Shown piece after piece: positions 8,214 to 17,687 of a stretch of 35,917 bases of DNA. Source of the DNA: Acrasis kona (taxonomy: Eukaryota > Heterolobosea > Eutetramitea > Acrasida > Acrasidae); assembly GCA_026419775.2 (NCBI GenBank), contig JAOPGA020001432.1, forward strand, positions 1 to 35,917. The letters are read 5' to 3'. The notes below the pieces were generated by a model. The model was not told the DNA's origin. It did not search any database and worked only from the letters and a program-made list of their open reading frames with translations. The translations under genes were made by a program, and so were the position numbers. Position 1 is the stretch's first letter. Every line of letters starts with the position of its first letter.

Positions 8214-10369
8214 ATGTTATTTATTAACTTTGAAACAACATCATGTACATCACCGTTGCTCTCGAGTCTTTCCACAAGATCCCGAGTAATGGCTTCGGCC
8301 CTATCCAGCGTTATTCCGGCGCTCATCCGAACCAAGTCACCAATCACAGTCCTCAACGACTCCGTTCGCATGGGAACCAAATATCCATGGCGTAGTAATG
8401 AGGGAATGGTGGCTCTCTCTGCGGCATCTCTAACCAAAGTCTTTTTCAAAACATCAATCACTCCCATGTCGACGCTTCTCGAAACTCCATCCACCACCAC
8501 GTACTTTTCAAAGTTGATCTTGTGCGACTTGTCCAAAATGATTTTAATCTTTTGTGGAACGTTCAAATCCGCAAACGGAGTCTTTCCATAAATCATTTGA
8601 TGTAATATACAGCCGAGCGACCAAATGTCACTGGGTCTTCCCAGTTTATACTTTTTCTGACCTTCGGGAAGTTCCAAGGCCTCTGGAGATATGTAATTCG
8701 GAGTGCCCACTTGATTGTCTCTTACAATGTTGGTGGTGTCGTTTTGTATGGCCTTGGCGATGCCAAAATCAATCAACTTTAACGTGCCCTGCACCAACAA
8801 AAAATTGGCAGGTTTCAAATCTCCATGTACGATGCGTGCCTCATGAATGGTGTGAACGGCCTCCAACATTTGCTGCCAATATAATTTGATCTGATGGGGA
8901 GATAATTTGCCCCTGCTGCCTCTTAGAACAGTGTTCAAATCGACTTGTCCGCACTCCATAATAATGCTGAGTGTTTTTGTATGACTATTTACTTCATAGT
9001 CGATCAGTTGGATGATGTTTGATTTATCTTTGAGTTTTTGTAACAACTCAACCTCGTTGATGAAACCAGTCACACTTGACTCGTCATGACGACTCAGCTT
9101 GACACGTTTCAAAGCAACAATTTTACGATCCGGATCAAAGCACTTGTATACTTTACAGCTACCACCACGACCAATGATATCAATCTTGGTGTAGGGGTGA
9201 TTGTTGACCATAAACACTTCTTGGTTTTGAGTTGGTAATATGAATTGAGGATGATGTTGCTGTTGCTGCTGTTGTTGATGATAAGGAGAAGGCATGGATG
9301 GAGGTGGAGGTAACTGCATGTGAGATGACTTATGAACATTTTGTGGAGATGGAAGCATGTGCTGTTGAGGCTGAGGGGATTGAACTCCGACAGATGACGA
9401 AATGTTTGTTGTTGGTTTGAACCGCTTGCGCGCGCGTGGTTGTGACGAGGAATCTGTCATTCTCTTGTTTCGAACTCTTTGCAAAAGTGCTTGCATTAGC
9501 ACGTCGTCTTCGCCAACCGTGTTGGTGGCAACGATGGATGGCTTTGCTGCCGTCGTTACTGCTGTAACTTGTGTTCCAACTACAGTGGTTGTATCTCCTG
9601 CTCCTCCGGGAGTGCTTCCGTTGCTACCGGTACTTCCTGTACTGTTTGATGTGATTCCTGATGTTAATGTGGTGGTGACAGATGTCTTTGCTTCTGGAAA
9701 AAAGTTTAAAATGTTAACTTCTCCAAATTTCTCATCTTTCAGCCATTGTAAACCATTCTCCAACATTGGATCGGGATGTATGAGATTCTCTCTGAAAATG
9801 ATCTTGTATGCCGATTCAGATTTCCCACAAGCCCACTCAAATTTTGCGTAAATAATGTAAAATAAGGGTTTGTCGAATTTTTCGAACAGTGCATTCCGGA
9901 GAACTGTTCTATAGTCGTCAAGATGAGCATTGCTGACGTTCAATTCCGGTATCATGAGGGCGAAACTTTGTAGAGATAACATTTTGAGGGCTTCTTGTTT
10001 ATCTGAGTCTCTTACATAATTGTCCTTGACTTTTTGAAATATCTCCACAAGAGCAATCTTATCTATATTACTGCAATCTCTGTGCGACATATGACAGATG
10101 AAAAGACTGTTTAATGCACTAACAATGTTGTCAAATGTGGGGCTCTGCTTGATTGCATTTAAAATGTATATTCTATTTTGGTCCTCTCTGTGTGTAATTG
10201 ACAACATGTTCACAAGTGGGTGAAGGAAAGGAGGTTGTCTTATTTGTTTTCGTGTAGCACTTCTTTGCTGTGAGCCCTTTGACACTATTGTCTTCGATAT
10301 GGGTGGAGTGATGGGCGCGAGGTTTTCCTTGTCACCAGACAACATCATCTGTCCGAATGGTGGCGCCAT
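8210..10369 (-). CDS. TTK: Mps1/TTK dual-specificity kinase (spindle checkpoint)
   Basis: Spindle-assembly-checkpoint kinase that acts at kinetochores. I start it at the ATG at 10369 (719 residues) because the upstream codons have no ATG. Residues about 55-210 form helical repeats like the Mps1/Bub1 TPR domain. Residues about 230-390 are low-complexity (Thr/Ser, then Pro and a polyglutamine run). The kinase domain is about 391-670: glycine loop GRGGSCKV, Lys in VALKR (about 421), HGDLKPANF (catalytic Asp about 517), DFG (about 534), GTPNYISPEAL, and GRPSDIWSLGCILHQMIYGKTPF, which is the Mps1 hallmark. A KEN sequence at residues 14-16 is a candidate APC/C degron. It is intronless, and its start is 98 bp from the divergent HMCES start. 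Confidence 0.95.
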   Translation of the reverse strand: MAPPFGQMMLSGDKENLAPITPPISKTIVSKGSQQRSATRKQIRQPPFLHPLVNMLSITHREDQNRIYILNAIKQSPTFDNIVSALNSLFICHMSHRDCSNIDKIALVEIFQKVKDNYVRDSDKQEALKMLSLQSFALMIPELNVSNAHLDDYRTVLRNALFEKFDKPLFYIIYAKFEWACGKSESAYKIIFRENLIHPDPMLENGLQWLKDEKFGEVNILNFFPEAKTSVTTTLTSGITSNSTGSTGSNGSTPGGAGDTTTVVGTQVTAVTTAAKPSIVATNTVGEDDVLMQALLQRVRNKRMTDSSSQPRARKRFKPTTNISSSVGVQSPQPQQHMLPSPQNVHKSSHMQLPPPPSMPSPYHQQQQQQQHHPQFILPTQNQEVFMVNNHPYTKIDIIGRGGSCKVYKCFDPDRKIVALKRVKLSRHDESSVTGFINEVELLQKLKDKSNIIQLIDYEVNSHTKTLSIIMECGQVDLNTVLRGSRGKLSPHQIKLYWQQMLEAVHTIHEARIVHGDLKPANFLLVQGTLKLIDFGIAKAIQNDTTNIVRDNQVGTPNYISPEALELPEGQKKYKLGRPSDIWSLGCILHQMIYGKTPFADLNVPQKIKIILDKSHKINFEKYVVVDGVSRSVDMGVIDVLKKTLVRDAAERATIPSLLRHGYLVPMRTESLRTVIGDLVRMSAGITLDRAEAITRDLVERLESNGDVHDVVSKLINNI

Positions 10370-10467
10370 TTCCTTTAACGTTTTTATTTTTGATGGTTGT
10401 GTGTTACAAATGACTGGATTAAAAATCAACAAAATGGATGAACTTTTTTAAAATTACAATCGAACAA
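10370..10467. promoter_or_regulatory. 98-bp divergent promoter, Mps1 and HMCES
   Basis: The start codons of the two genes are only 98 bp apart on opposite strands, so both promoters and both 5' leaders must fit here. A GGCGCC palindrome overlaps the Mps1 start at 10362-10367. No clear TATA box at a fixed distance. Shared control of a mitotic kinase and a replication-associated repair protein is an inference from spacing. Confidence 0.55.
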
Positions 10468-11346
10468 ATGTGCGGAAGGGCTGCTTGTGTTCTCGACCCA
10501 TCAACATACCACGAAAGGGTATCAAAGGCCATTGGATCAAATCCAAAAGATACAGAATGGATCAACAAAGATGCTTATAAGCCCAGCTACAACATATCAC
10601 CAACATCAAATCTACCAATTGTGCATAAAAAGAGTGTGGCTGGGTTTTACAAATCTGCATATTCTCTTCTATCAGAATCATCTTTGGTCATGGATACTGT
10701 ATGTTGGGGGGTAAGCGACTTCAACGGAAAATCAACAATCAACAACATTCGGTTAGAAACCATATCAACAAAATTCTCCAGAATTATGCGCAACAGATGC
10801 GTCATATTCGTGGATGGATTTTATGAGTGGCAAAAGGGCCCAACACATACAAGTCCAAAAAAGATTAACACGCCCAAACAAACCTACTTTATATGTCCCA
10901 AGCAAGATGGAATAAAAAAAGAGCATCCCAAATCACAACACGAACTTTTATGCATGGCTGGTTTATACGAAACAAAGCAAGTCGATTCGAACACCAGAAT
11001 TAATTGTGCGGTCATCACCGGTCCGTCATCAGGAACAATGTTCGACATTCATGAACGAATACCGTGCATCCTCAGCACCCCAGAACAAATCAGCAAGTGG
11101 CTGAATGGAGATGATGTGGATCTGTTACCGAACAGACAAGTAACGAACGAATACCTTGATTTTAGAAAGATTGGAAATCATGTAAACAAGGCAGGTAATG
11201 ACAATGTAAATTGTATCTTGCCTCAGTCAGAAACAAAGGGTGCCATCGATAAATTCTTTTTCAAGAAGGAGACAAAGAAGAGAAGGCTTGAATTTGATGT
11301 TGTGGATGTTGATACGGAGCAAGTAAAAAGAATAAAGGTTGAATAA
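10468..11346 (+). CDS. HMCES: HMCES/SRAP abasic-site DNA-protein crosslinker
   Basis: SRAP-family protein that shields abasic sites in single-stranded DNA by forming a thiazolidine crosslink through its N-terminal cysteine. The start at 10468 is fixed by chemistry: it gives MCGR, so Met removal exposes Cys2; an ATG 30 bases upstream would bury it. 292 residues. Visible: MCGRAACVL, NISPTSNLPIV, RNRCVIFVDGFYEWQK (active-site Glu), MAGLYE, and HERIPCIL (active-site His). The C-terminus has KGAIDKFFFKK, close to a PIP box but with Lys in place of Gln, followed by a basic stretch that could be a nuclear signal. AATAAA at 11362-11367. Intronless. Confidence 0.95.
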   Translation: MCGRAACVLDPSTYHERVSKAIGSNPKDTEWINKDAYKPSYNISPTSNLPIVHKKSVAGFYKSAYSLLSESSLVMDTVCWGVSDFNGKSTINNIRLETISTKFSRIMRNRCVIFVDGFYEWQKGPTHTSPKKINTPKQTYFICPKQDGIKKEHPKSQHELLCMAGLYETKQVDSNTRINCAVITGPSSGTMFDIHERIPCILSTPEQISKWLNGDDVDLLPNRQVTNEYLDFRKIGNHVNKAGNDNVNCILPQSETKGAIDKFFFKKETKKRRLEFDVVDVDTEQVKRIKVE

Positions 11347-11460
11347 TTATTATGTATATTGAATAAAAGTATTTTAAGCATTCATCCCTCGTCATCAAAT
11401 GAAGATCAAGCGAAAAGATATTGACCAACTTTCTAAAAATATAATCAGTATATTAAAGCG

Positions 11461-12483
11461 ATGTGCAGGTTGTTTGCATACATTGGAAAGGAACCTTGTT
11501 TGTTGGAGGATGTTTTGGTTCTACCGAAGCACGCAATATCAAAGCAAGTAAACGAGCATTATCTCCCCGAAATTCTGCACAACCACACCCACACAACCCA
11601 AGAGAAGCGTGAGGCAGAGGTTAGAAACAAACTCCTGAATGTGGATGGATATGGTCTATCTTGGTACACTCGGGCTAGGAGCGACTTTGGTGAGTGTGAC
11701 GGCCCCCGTCCATGCACTTATCACTCGGTGAGACCACCCATTAATGACACCAATTTCAAGAGGATTTGTGCAAACACTGCATCATGCACACTTTTTGCCC
11801 ATATAAGGGCTGCGACTGGAGTCACAAAAGTTGTGGAGACCAATAATCACCCCTTTGAATTTGGAAGACATTTATTTATGCACAATGGATCTGTTGCTCA
11901 CTTTGGGGATATAAAAAGAGAAATTTTGAACAAAATATCGAACGAGTCGTACAATAACATTTATGGTACGACTGACACAGAGCACGTTGCTGCCCTCTAT
12001 TTTACGTACTTGGGTGATTTCCAGGCTGAACATTCGCTTGAAGAGATGAAAGTTGCAATGCTCAAGACACTGAATGATCTTAATACCATGATCAACAAGT
12101 TTGTACAAAACACAAGAGGTTCAATATCAGAGGATGAAAGAGCAGAAGAATGTGCATCTTCCTTGAATTTAGTCACCACAGATGGTAAAAAGCTACTTTG
12201 CACCAGATTTAGAAGCCATGCAACTCAACAACCTCCTTCTTTGTACTATTCTACAAAAGCCGGAATCAGATTGAACAGAAAATATCCCGGAGACCCAGAT
12301 TCTCCATCCGTTGTGAATGAAAAGGCATTAAAAAGTGCTGACGAGCACAGCAGGCATGTGATCGTTGCGAGCGAACCTTCCACGTATGAAGTAAGTGAAT
12401 GGAAATTGATAAAAAAGAATTACATGTTGTGCGTGGATGATAACATTGTTGTGTCGGAGGAACTCATCGAACTTGATCATTAA
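11461..12483 (+). CDS. Class II glutamine amidotransferase, Dug3/YafJ type
   Basis: N-terminal-nucleophile amidotransferase, 340 residues. In yeast the Dug2-Dug3 complex uses this fold to cleave the gamma-glutamyl bond of glutathione. Visible: MCRLFAYIG with Cys2 as nucleophile, NVDGYGLSWY, CTLFAHIRAAT, TNNHPFEFGRHLFMHNGSVA and GTTDTEHVAALYF, which together form the glutamine-binding amidotransferase core. The C-terminal third (about 230-340) includes LLCTRFRSH and VIVASEP, as in this family. No synthase domain is fused to it. It is tandem with HMCES (114 bp apart) and convergent with GBA2 (14 bp apart). AATAAA overlaps the stop codon. Whether it works in glutathione degradation here depends on a Dug2 partner outside this window. 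Confidence 0.9.
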   Translation: MCRLFAYIGKEPCLLEDVLVLPKHAISKQVNEHYLPEILHNHTHTTQEKREAEVRNKLLNVDGYGLSWYTRARSDFGECDGPRPCTYHSVRPPINDTNFKRICANTASCTLFAHIRAATGVTKVVETNNHPFEFGRHLFMHNGSVAHFGDIKREILNKISNESYNNIYGTTDTEHVAALYFTYLGDFQAEHSLEEMKVAMLKTLNDLNTMINKFVQNTRGSISEDERAEECASSLNLVTTDGKKLLCTRFRSHATQQPPSLYYSTKAGIRLNRKYPGDPDSPSVVNEKALKSADEHSRHVIVASEPSTYEVSEWKLIKKNYMLCVDDNIVVSEELIELDH

Positions 12484-12497
12484 TAAAAAAACTATTT

Positions 12498-15195
12498 TTA
12501 TTTCTTGGCAATTTTGAGTGCATGTTGAATGGACCAGATACCTAATGGGCGCATGTAGGCACAACTACGATATGCACCGTGTTCGTCGTAAGCTTCTGGT
12601 GTTTGGAACCAATATCCAAGTCTCTGCCAGCAAGTCTCATACACACCTTTTGCGGTTTCAAATCCATCTTCTCTTCTTCCCTCTAAAATCATCGTTGCCG
12701 CCAACAAGTAGGTGGTGCCGGTCCATACTTCTTTTGTTTGTACGTGATGGTGATCAATAGTACCATCGGGTCTCATACCATTGACAGCTCCTCCAAAGGT
12801 TGTGATTTGTTTGTATTTTTTGATATTGTAATCAATCAATTTTTGTAATACAGACTTGACACGATTGGATGGTTGGATAGGCTTCACATCAGACAACAAC
12901 AAGTGAACATGGCCACACAGCTGATCGCTCATGATGGTATCATAGAATCTATTAGTACGATCAGAATCGTAATTATAATAACCTCCCTCTTGATTCCACA
13001 ACCGCTCTTCGTATGCTTTGACTGCTCTCACTTTCCACTCTGAGTACATTTCTGATTCCTTGGTCAAGTTCAATTCTTTGGCAGCTTGTTCGCAAATGGC
13101 CAGCGCACTAATCCACAATCCACCACAATAAGCACTAGGTCCGAATGTAACCCAATTGTCATAAGTAGAATCAGCAAAACCTTCATTCTCAATGAGACCA
13201 TCGCCGTCCTTGTCAAAATTCTCCGAATGATACTTGACAACGTTCACCATCCTTGGCCAAACATATTTCAGAAACTCTACATCTTTGGTCACCACATAAT
13301 CACGATAACAACTAATCACGAATTCACAATTCAAATCCTTCCACCTGTTTGTGTTTTGAATGTGATAGGCGTTCACCTTAACGAATGGATTTTCGCATGT
13401 GGTGCCTACGTCATGAGGAACGGTGTTTCGAACTTTTCTGGGTGCAAGCACTCCTCTTCCGCACCACTTGATAACCTCTGGATGTTCGGTGTCAACGGCT
13501 CTTGCAAAATCACGTTGTAGTGCGAGTTGGATCTCTGGCCAGTTCATGGTTAATGCGATGGAAGCATAAAAGTGAACGTCGTAGGTGTTGAACATTACGT
13601 ATTCGTGTCCCTCCAAATAACTAAAGTGCATGTCTAGGAATCCATCTGGATCGTTTCCGTGTGGTTGGTTGACTTTGTTCATGTCTGTAATGTGATCTCC
13701 GTTGGTCCAAACAGTTCCTCCATCCACGACGTAGTATAGTTCGTTAAATAATGTAGCCTTGTACCAGTTGGGTAGATTGGGATCGTCCATGATGGGTTTC
13801 TATTGTTAATGATTACTGTTGAAAATGATCACTAACCTGCCAGTCGATAATTTGTTTTTCCCATTGATCGTGGTTCTCTAACGCATCAACAGCAATTTTT
13901 TGAGCAACCACATTAGTGGTGTCATTTCTCTTTTCTATTCCATAGAATCTGGTATAGCGTTTAAAATAGGATGACAGTCCACATCGGGTCACTGGTAGAT
14001 CCCAAGCAAGTGCGAACGTAATGTCTCTTGAGGAGTTGGCTTTGATGGTAAGCTTGACGCATACTGCACTTGCGACGGTCTCTCCTGGCTGCGTCGGTTT
14101 TCCATTAAACATGTTTGGGAAAGAAATGTCGTCAAGAGAATCAAGAGAACCTATTATAAGAATAAATCAAAACGAATCAAAACACTCACCTTGTTGTTTG
14201 AACGTATTCCATAAGAGTTCGTTGTGTTCTTCGTTGGTGGGATCGAAGCTGCTTACTGTTGTGATTTTTGAGTCGTTGTTTTGATCAGTCTTCGCAGCGA
14301 TGGAGAATGTGAGTAGATCGGTCGTTCCACCTGGGTTGACCTCGCCTGAGGTGTAGGTCAATTGATGGAACATGTTTACACCAACGGCACTTTGATCCTG
14401 GAATCTCTTGTTGTAATGACCACCAGTCTGATCTGAACTTGTACCCATTCCATTTTGAAAAGTAAACATCAAAGCGACCTCAACATCTGTCGAGTCGAGA
14501 TTCTCCGCAGTCCAAACAAAAGTTCCAACTGGATAGCTACTTTCTTTGTAATTATTGGCAATTACAGGCGAGAATTGTTTACAGGTGAGCTTAATGTTGT
14601 TGGTGGGTTGTTCGTAGGTGTACCAACTACGAGGATACACGCTGTCAAAAGTGCCCTTCATGTCCCTATAAACACTAGGTGTAGAATTGGCTGTTGGTGC
14701 GTGACTTTTAGGTGCTGGAGAAGCAAATTTATTGTTCCACCAATTCCAAGAGGACAAATAGTCACGGTTGTTCTCTTTACTGCAATTGAGTACTACAGCG
14801 CTACCCTCTTGTTTGTTCATTCTTCTGGAATAGAATGAGAATTGATTAACAGGGACCAACGCGTTGTGGTATAGTCCTGCCTTGATCCCCCATCTGGTGA
14901 AGTCGCCTTGCCAGCTACGAGTTAGTACTCCCGTACCAATTCCTCCAATCGGAGGACCCTTTTGATTGGGATGTGATATGTTGTGCACGAATGGATCAAA
15001 AGTAGGAACCCTACCACTTAGTTTCTCTTTTACATAATATTGGAAAAAGAAGCGTAGACCCAATCCAACATCCCTCATAGCATCTGCAACGGGGATCTGC
15101 TCGGCATCAAACTTGCCATCAAAACTATTGTCTAGAGATCTGTTCCATGTAGCAGCAGGAATATGGACCGCATCCTTTGAAGTCTGACCAGCCAT
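12498..15195 (-). CDS. GBA2: GBA2-like non-lysosomal glucosylceramidase (GH116, 3 exons)
   Basis: Hydrolyses glucosylceramide to glucose and ceramide; the animal enzyme sits on the cytosolic face of ER and Golgi membranes. Exons 15195-14190, 14150-13837 and 13799-12498, with introns of 39 nt (gtgagt...tag) and 37 nt (gttagt...tag). The joined frame gives 873 residues, near the usual length. N-terminal beta-sandwich: GPPIGGIGTGVLTRSWQGDF. Catalytic (alpha/alpha)6 domain: LPNWYKATLFNELYYVVDGG, then YLEGHEYVMFNTYDVHFY (nucleophile Glu about residue 503), DGDGLIENEGF, and STYDNW...SAYCGGLW (acid/base Asp about 650-654), ending GYWFQTPEAY and YMRPLGIWS. Each exon joint restores family sequence (for example DWQ-KPIMDD). 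Confidence 0.94.
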
Positions 15196-15246
15196 AATTG
15201 TTATCAATAAAATTGTAAAAGCTTTCTTTGAACCTGCATTTGGAGT
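15196..15246. promoter_or_regulatory. 51-bp divergent promoter, GBA2 and carboxypeptidase
   Basis: Only 51 bases separate the two start codons, so each gene's leader must overlap the other's promoter or lie inside its coding region. The sequence is AT-rich with no obvious TATA or initiator. I infer a bidirectional promoter with very short 5' leaders. Confidence 0.5.
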
Positions 15247-17594
15247 ATGACTGCTGATTCTTCTATCATTGGTGTAGAGGCTTCAATCGCACCACAGATA
15301 AGAGATGATGCTCTTCATGAGAACAATATCACAAAGAGAGGCAATGGAGTATTGTTAGTGATACCCACTAACAACGTGGCAAAGAAGTCCCCTAAACGAC
15401 CAAAAACTCACGCCTCTGATTTTGAAGGTCTCATGATACCTGGTCCAGATCATATTTCAGATTTACCAAAAGAAAGAGAACCCATCTATAAGCAACCTGA
15501 AGATTTGAAGGGAAGATTAAAAACTGCAGATCAATTAAAAAAGTCCAATGTAAAGTTTACAAACAGAGTTGTATATGACTCTATTGCTCCTAATCCATTT
15601 CTCGTCAAGGACAATAATGAAGATTCATCCACAGCGGAGATGGACGATGAGGAGGAAGATCTGCAGGCACATCGCGACTCACAATATACACCGAGTGAGT
15701 ATATCAAGGTCAAATTACTGAAGCAAAATGGAGAAGATGTTATGGCAGAGTGCATGGATTTGGACGAAGAACGCATCCTCCTCCAACACGAAGGCATTTT
15801 ACAAGGTTGTCAACAGCCCTATTACATGCCCACTGGTCCAGAGGATTCTACATTAATCTTTGAATCTAGATTTGAATCTGGAAACTTGCGCAGGGCTACT
15901 CTTGTGTAAGTATCATTTTAATCAAAATCATTCAAAACACACTCAGCGCTGAGAACGAATACGACCTCCACCTAAATAATGACAAGGGCACCAGAGGACA
16001 TACTCAATGGTTTTACTTTGCGGTGAGCAACATGGCCAAGGGTCGCAAGTACAAATTTAACATTGTAAACTTGTTGAAACCTGATTCATTGTTCAACATT
16101 GGTCTGAGACCGCTCATCTATTCCACTCGATATGCTCAAGAAAGACAAGTGGGTTGGTACAGAGGCGGCTATGACATTTGTTACTACAAGAATAAGATCA
16201 AAAAGGAAAAGGGAGACTATTACACGTTGACGTGGACATTTTCATGCGAAAGTACGTTGATGCAAACATATTCACATTCATCATCATGATAGCCGACGAC
16301 GACACATACTTTTTCACACAATCCTATCCCTACACCTACTCGTTGTTACAAAAACAGTTACATTCCCTAGACGAGACGCTCAAGGATTCCAACTTTTACC
16401 AAAGAGAATTACTTTGCAAGTCCATGGGAGACTTACGTTGCGACATGTTGACCATCACATCGCCCGATCCACCAGCATCACGCCCAGGCGTCATTCTAAC
16501 GGCAAGAGTACATCCAGGAGAAGTCAACGCCTCGTGGATGATGAAGGGCGCCATCGAATACTTGACCTCCAATCGCGCAGAAGCAAGAGAATTACGCGAC
16601 CGTTTCGTATTCAAAATCATTCCCATGATCAATCCCGATGGGGTCGTCTATGGAAATTACAGATGTAACCTGGCGGGTGCCGATTTGAATCGCAAGTACG
16701 ACGATCCTTCCAAAGAACGTCACCCCACCATTCTACACGTCAAGAAATTGGCCAAAAAGTTTAGCGAAGAGAGGAACGTGGAATTGTTCTGCGACATGCA
16801 CGGTCACTCTAGAAAGAAGAACATTTTCATGTACGGATGTTTGGAACCCAACGATAGCGCTCGTTCCAGAGAGATTCGAATCTTTCCCAAATTATTGAGC
16901 ACCATGAGCGATTTGTTCAATTTCAAGGATTGTAGTTTCAATCTGTCCAAATTGAAATTAAACACCGGCAGAATCGTAATGTACTCCGAAGTCAACATCA
17001 TGAACAGGTAATTCGAAAATCACGCGCGCGCCCTGGCTCACGTTGTATAGTTTCACCATGGAGGCATCTTTTTGTGGATGTGATTATGGTAGGTTGGCAA
17101 ATTTACACTTTTTGACGAGCGATTTGGAAGAGATGGGCAAAAATTTGTTACAAGCATTGTTGGTGTATCGAACGGATCAACAAATCGTTAACTCCTTGCG
17201 AAAGGAATTGGGCGGAGACGATAAGAATGCGGTGGAGTCGCCATGCGATGGAATTACTAGTTTAGGCAGCGATGATGGCGACAACACCGACATGACCATC
17301 ATCAAAACTAAAAAGTATAAAAAGACTAGAAAGTTGAGTGGTGCCAGGAGGGAAGTGAGAAAGTTCCAAGAGTTGATGATTCATGAACAAGATGATTCTG
17401 GAAGAGAGGATGCTGACGATGAACAGGATGGTGGTAGGATCAAATATACGGAGCAACCTACCACGCCTAGAAAGTTGAGCAAGGCGGAGGTGCCGAGCGA
17501 TAAGAGCGTGGATATGTACTCGAGGGCGTATAGCATCATTACCTTGTTTATGTTTGTTTTGGTCGTGTTTCTTAGTATTTACTTGTTTAAATAA
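15247..17594 (+). CDS. Cytosolic carboxypeptidase (CCP/AGBL, M14D) with C-terminal membrane anchor
   Basis: Zinc carboxypeptidase of the family that trims polyglutamate side chains or C-terminal residues from tubulin. Exons 15247-15905, 15947-16251, 16293-17007 and 17051-17594; introns of 41, 41 and 43 nt; 740 residues. N-terminal CCP domain: FESRFESGNLRRA, NEYDLHLNND, HTQWFYFAVSN, and QSYPYTY (about 331-337). Catalytic domain: ARVHPGE (zinc ligands His395 and Glu398), NPDGVVYGNYRCNLAGADLNRKY, DMHGH (His491), and FTMEASFCG (catalytic Glu564, completed only by splicing at 17008-17050). The last 20 residues (about 720-739) are a hydrophobic helix with one residue after it, a classic tail anchor, preceded by an acidic, charged linker. 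Known animal CCPs lack this. AATAAA overlaps the stop codon. Confidence 0.93.
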
Positions 17595-17687
17595 AATGTT
17601 TATGATTGAGCTACTAGATTTGTAATATCGTTGTTTGGTCAACTCATATCTTGTGTTACCAAAACCTAGGTGGCGCTAAATCCTATT

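Noticed and set aside
10370-10432. 21-codon N-terminal extension of Mps1
   Set aside because: The frame is open but there is no ATG, and it would run almost to the divergent HMCES ATG; the start at 10369 is preferred.
10438-10467. Upstream ATG at 10438 as the HMCES start
   Set aside because: It would add ten residues before MCGR and block the catalytic N-terminal cysteine, which must follow the removed Met.
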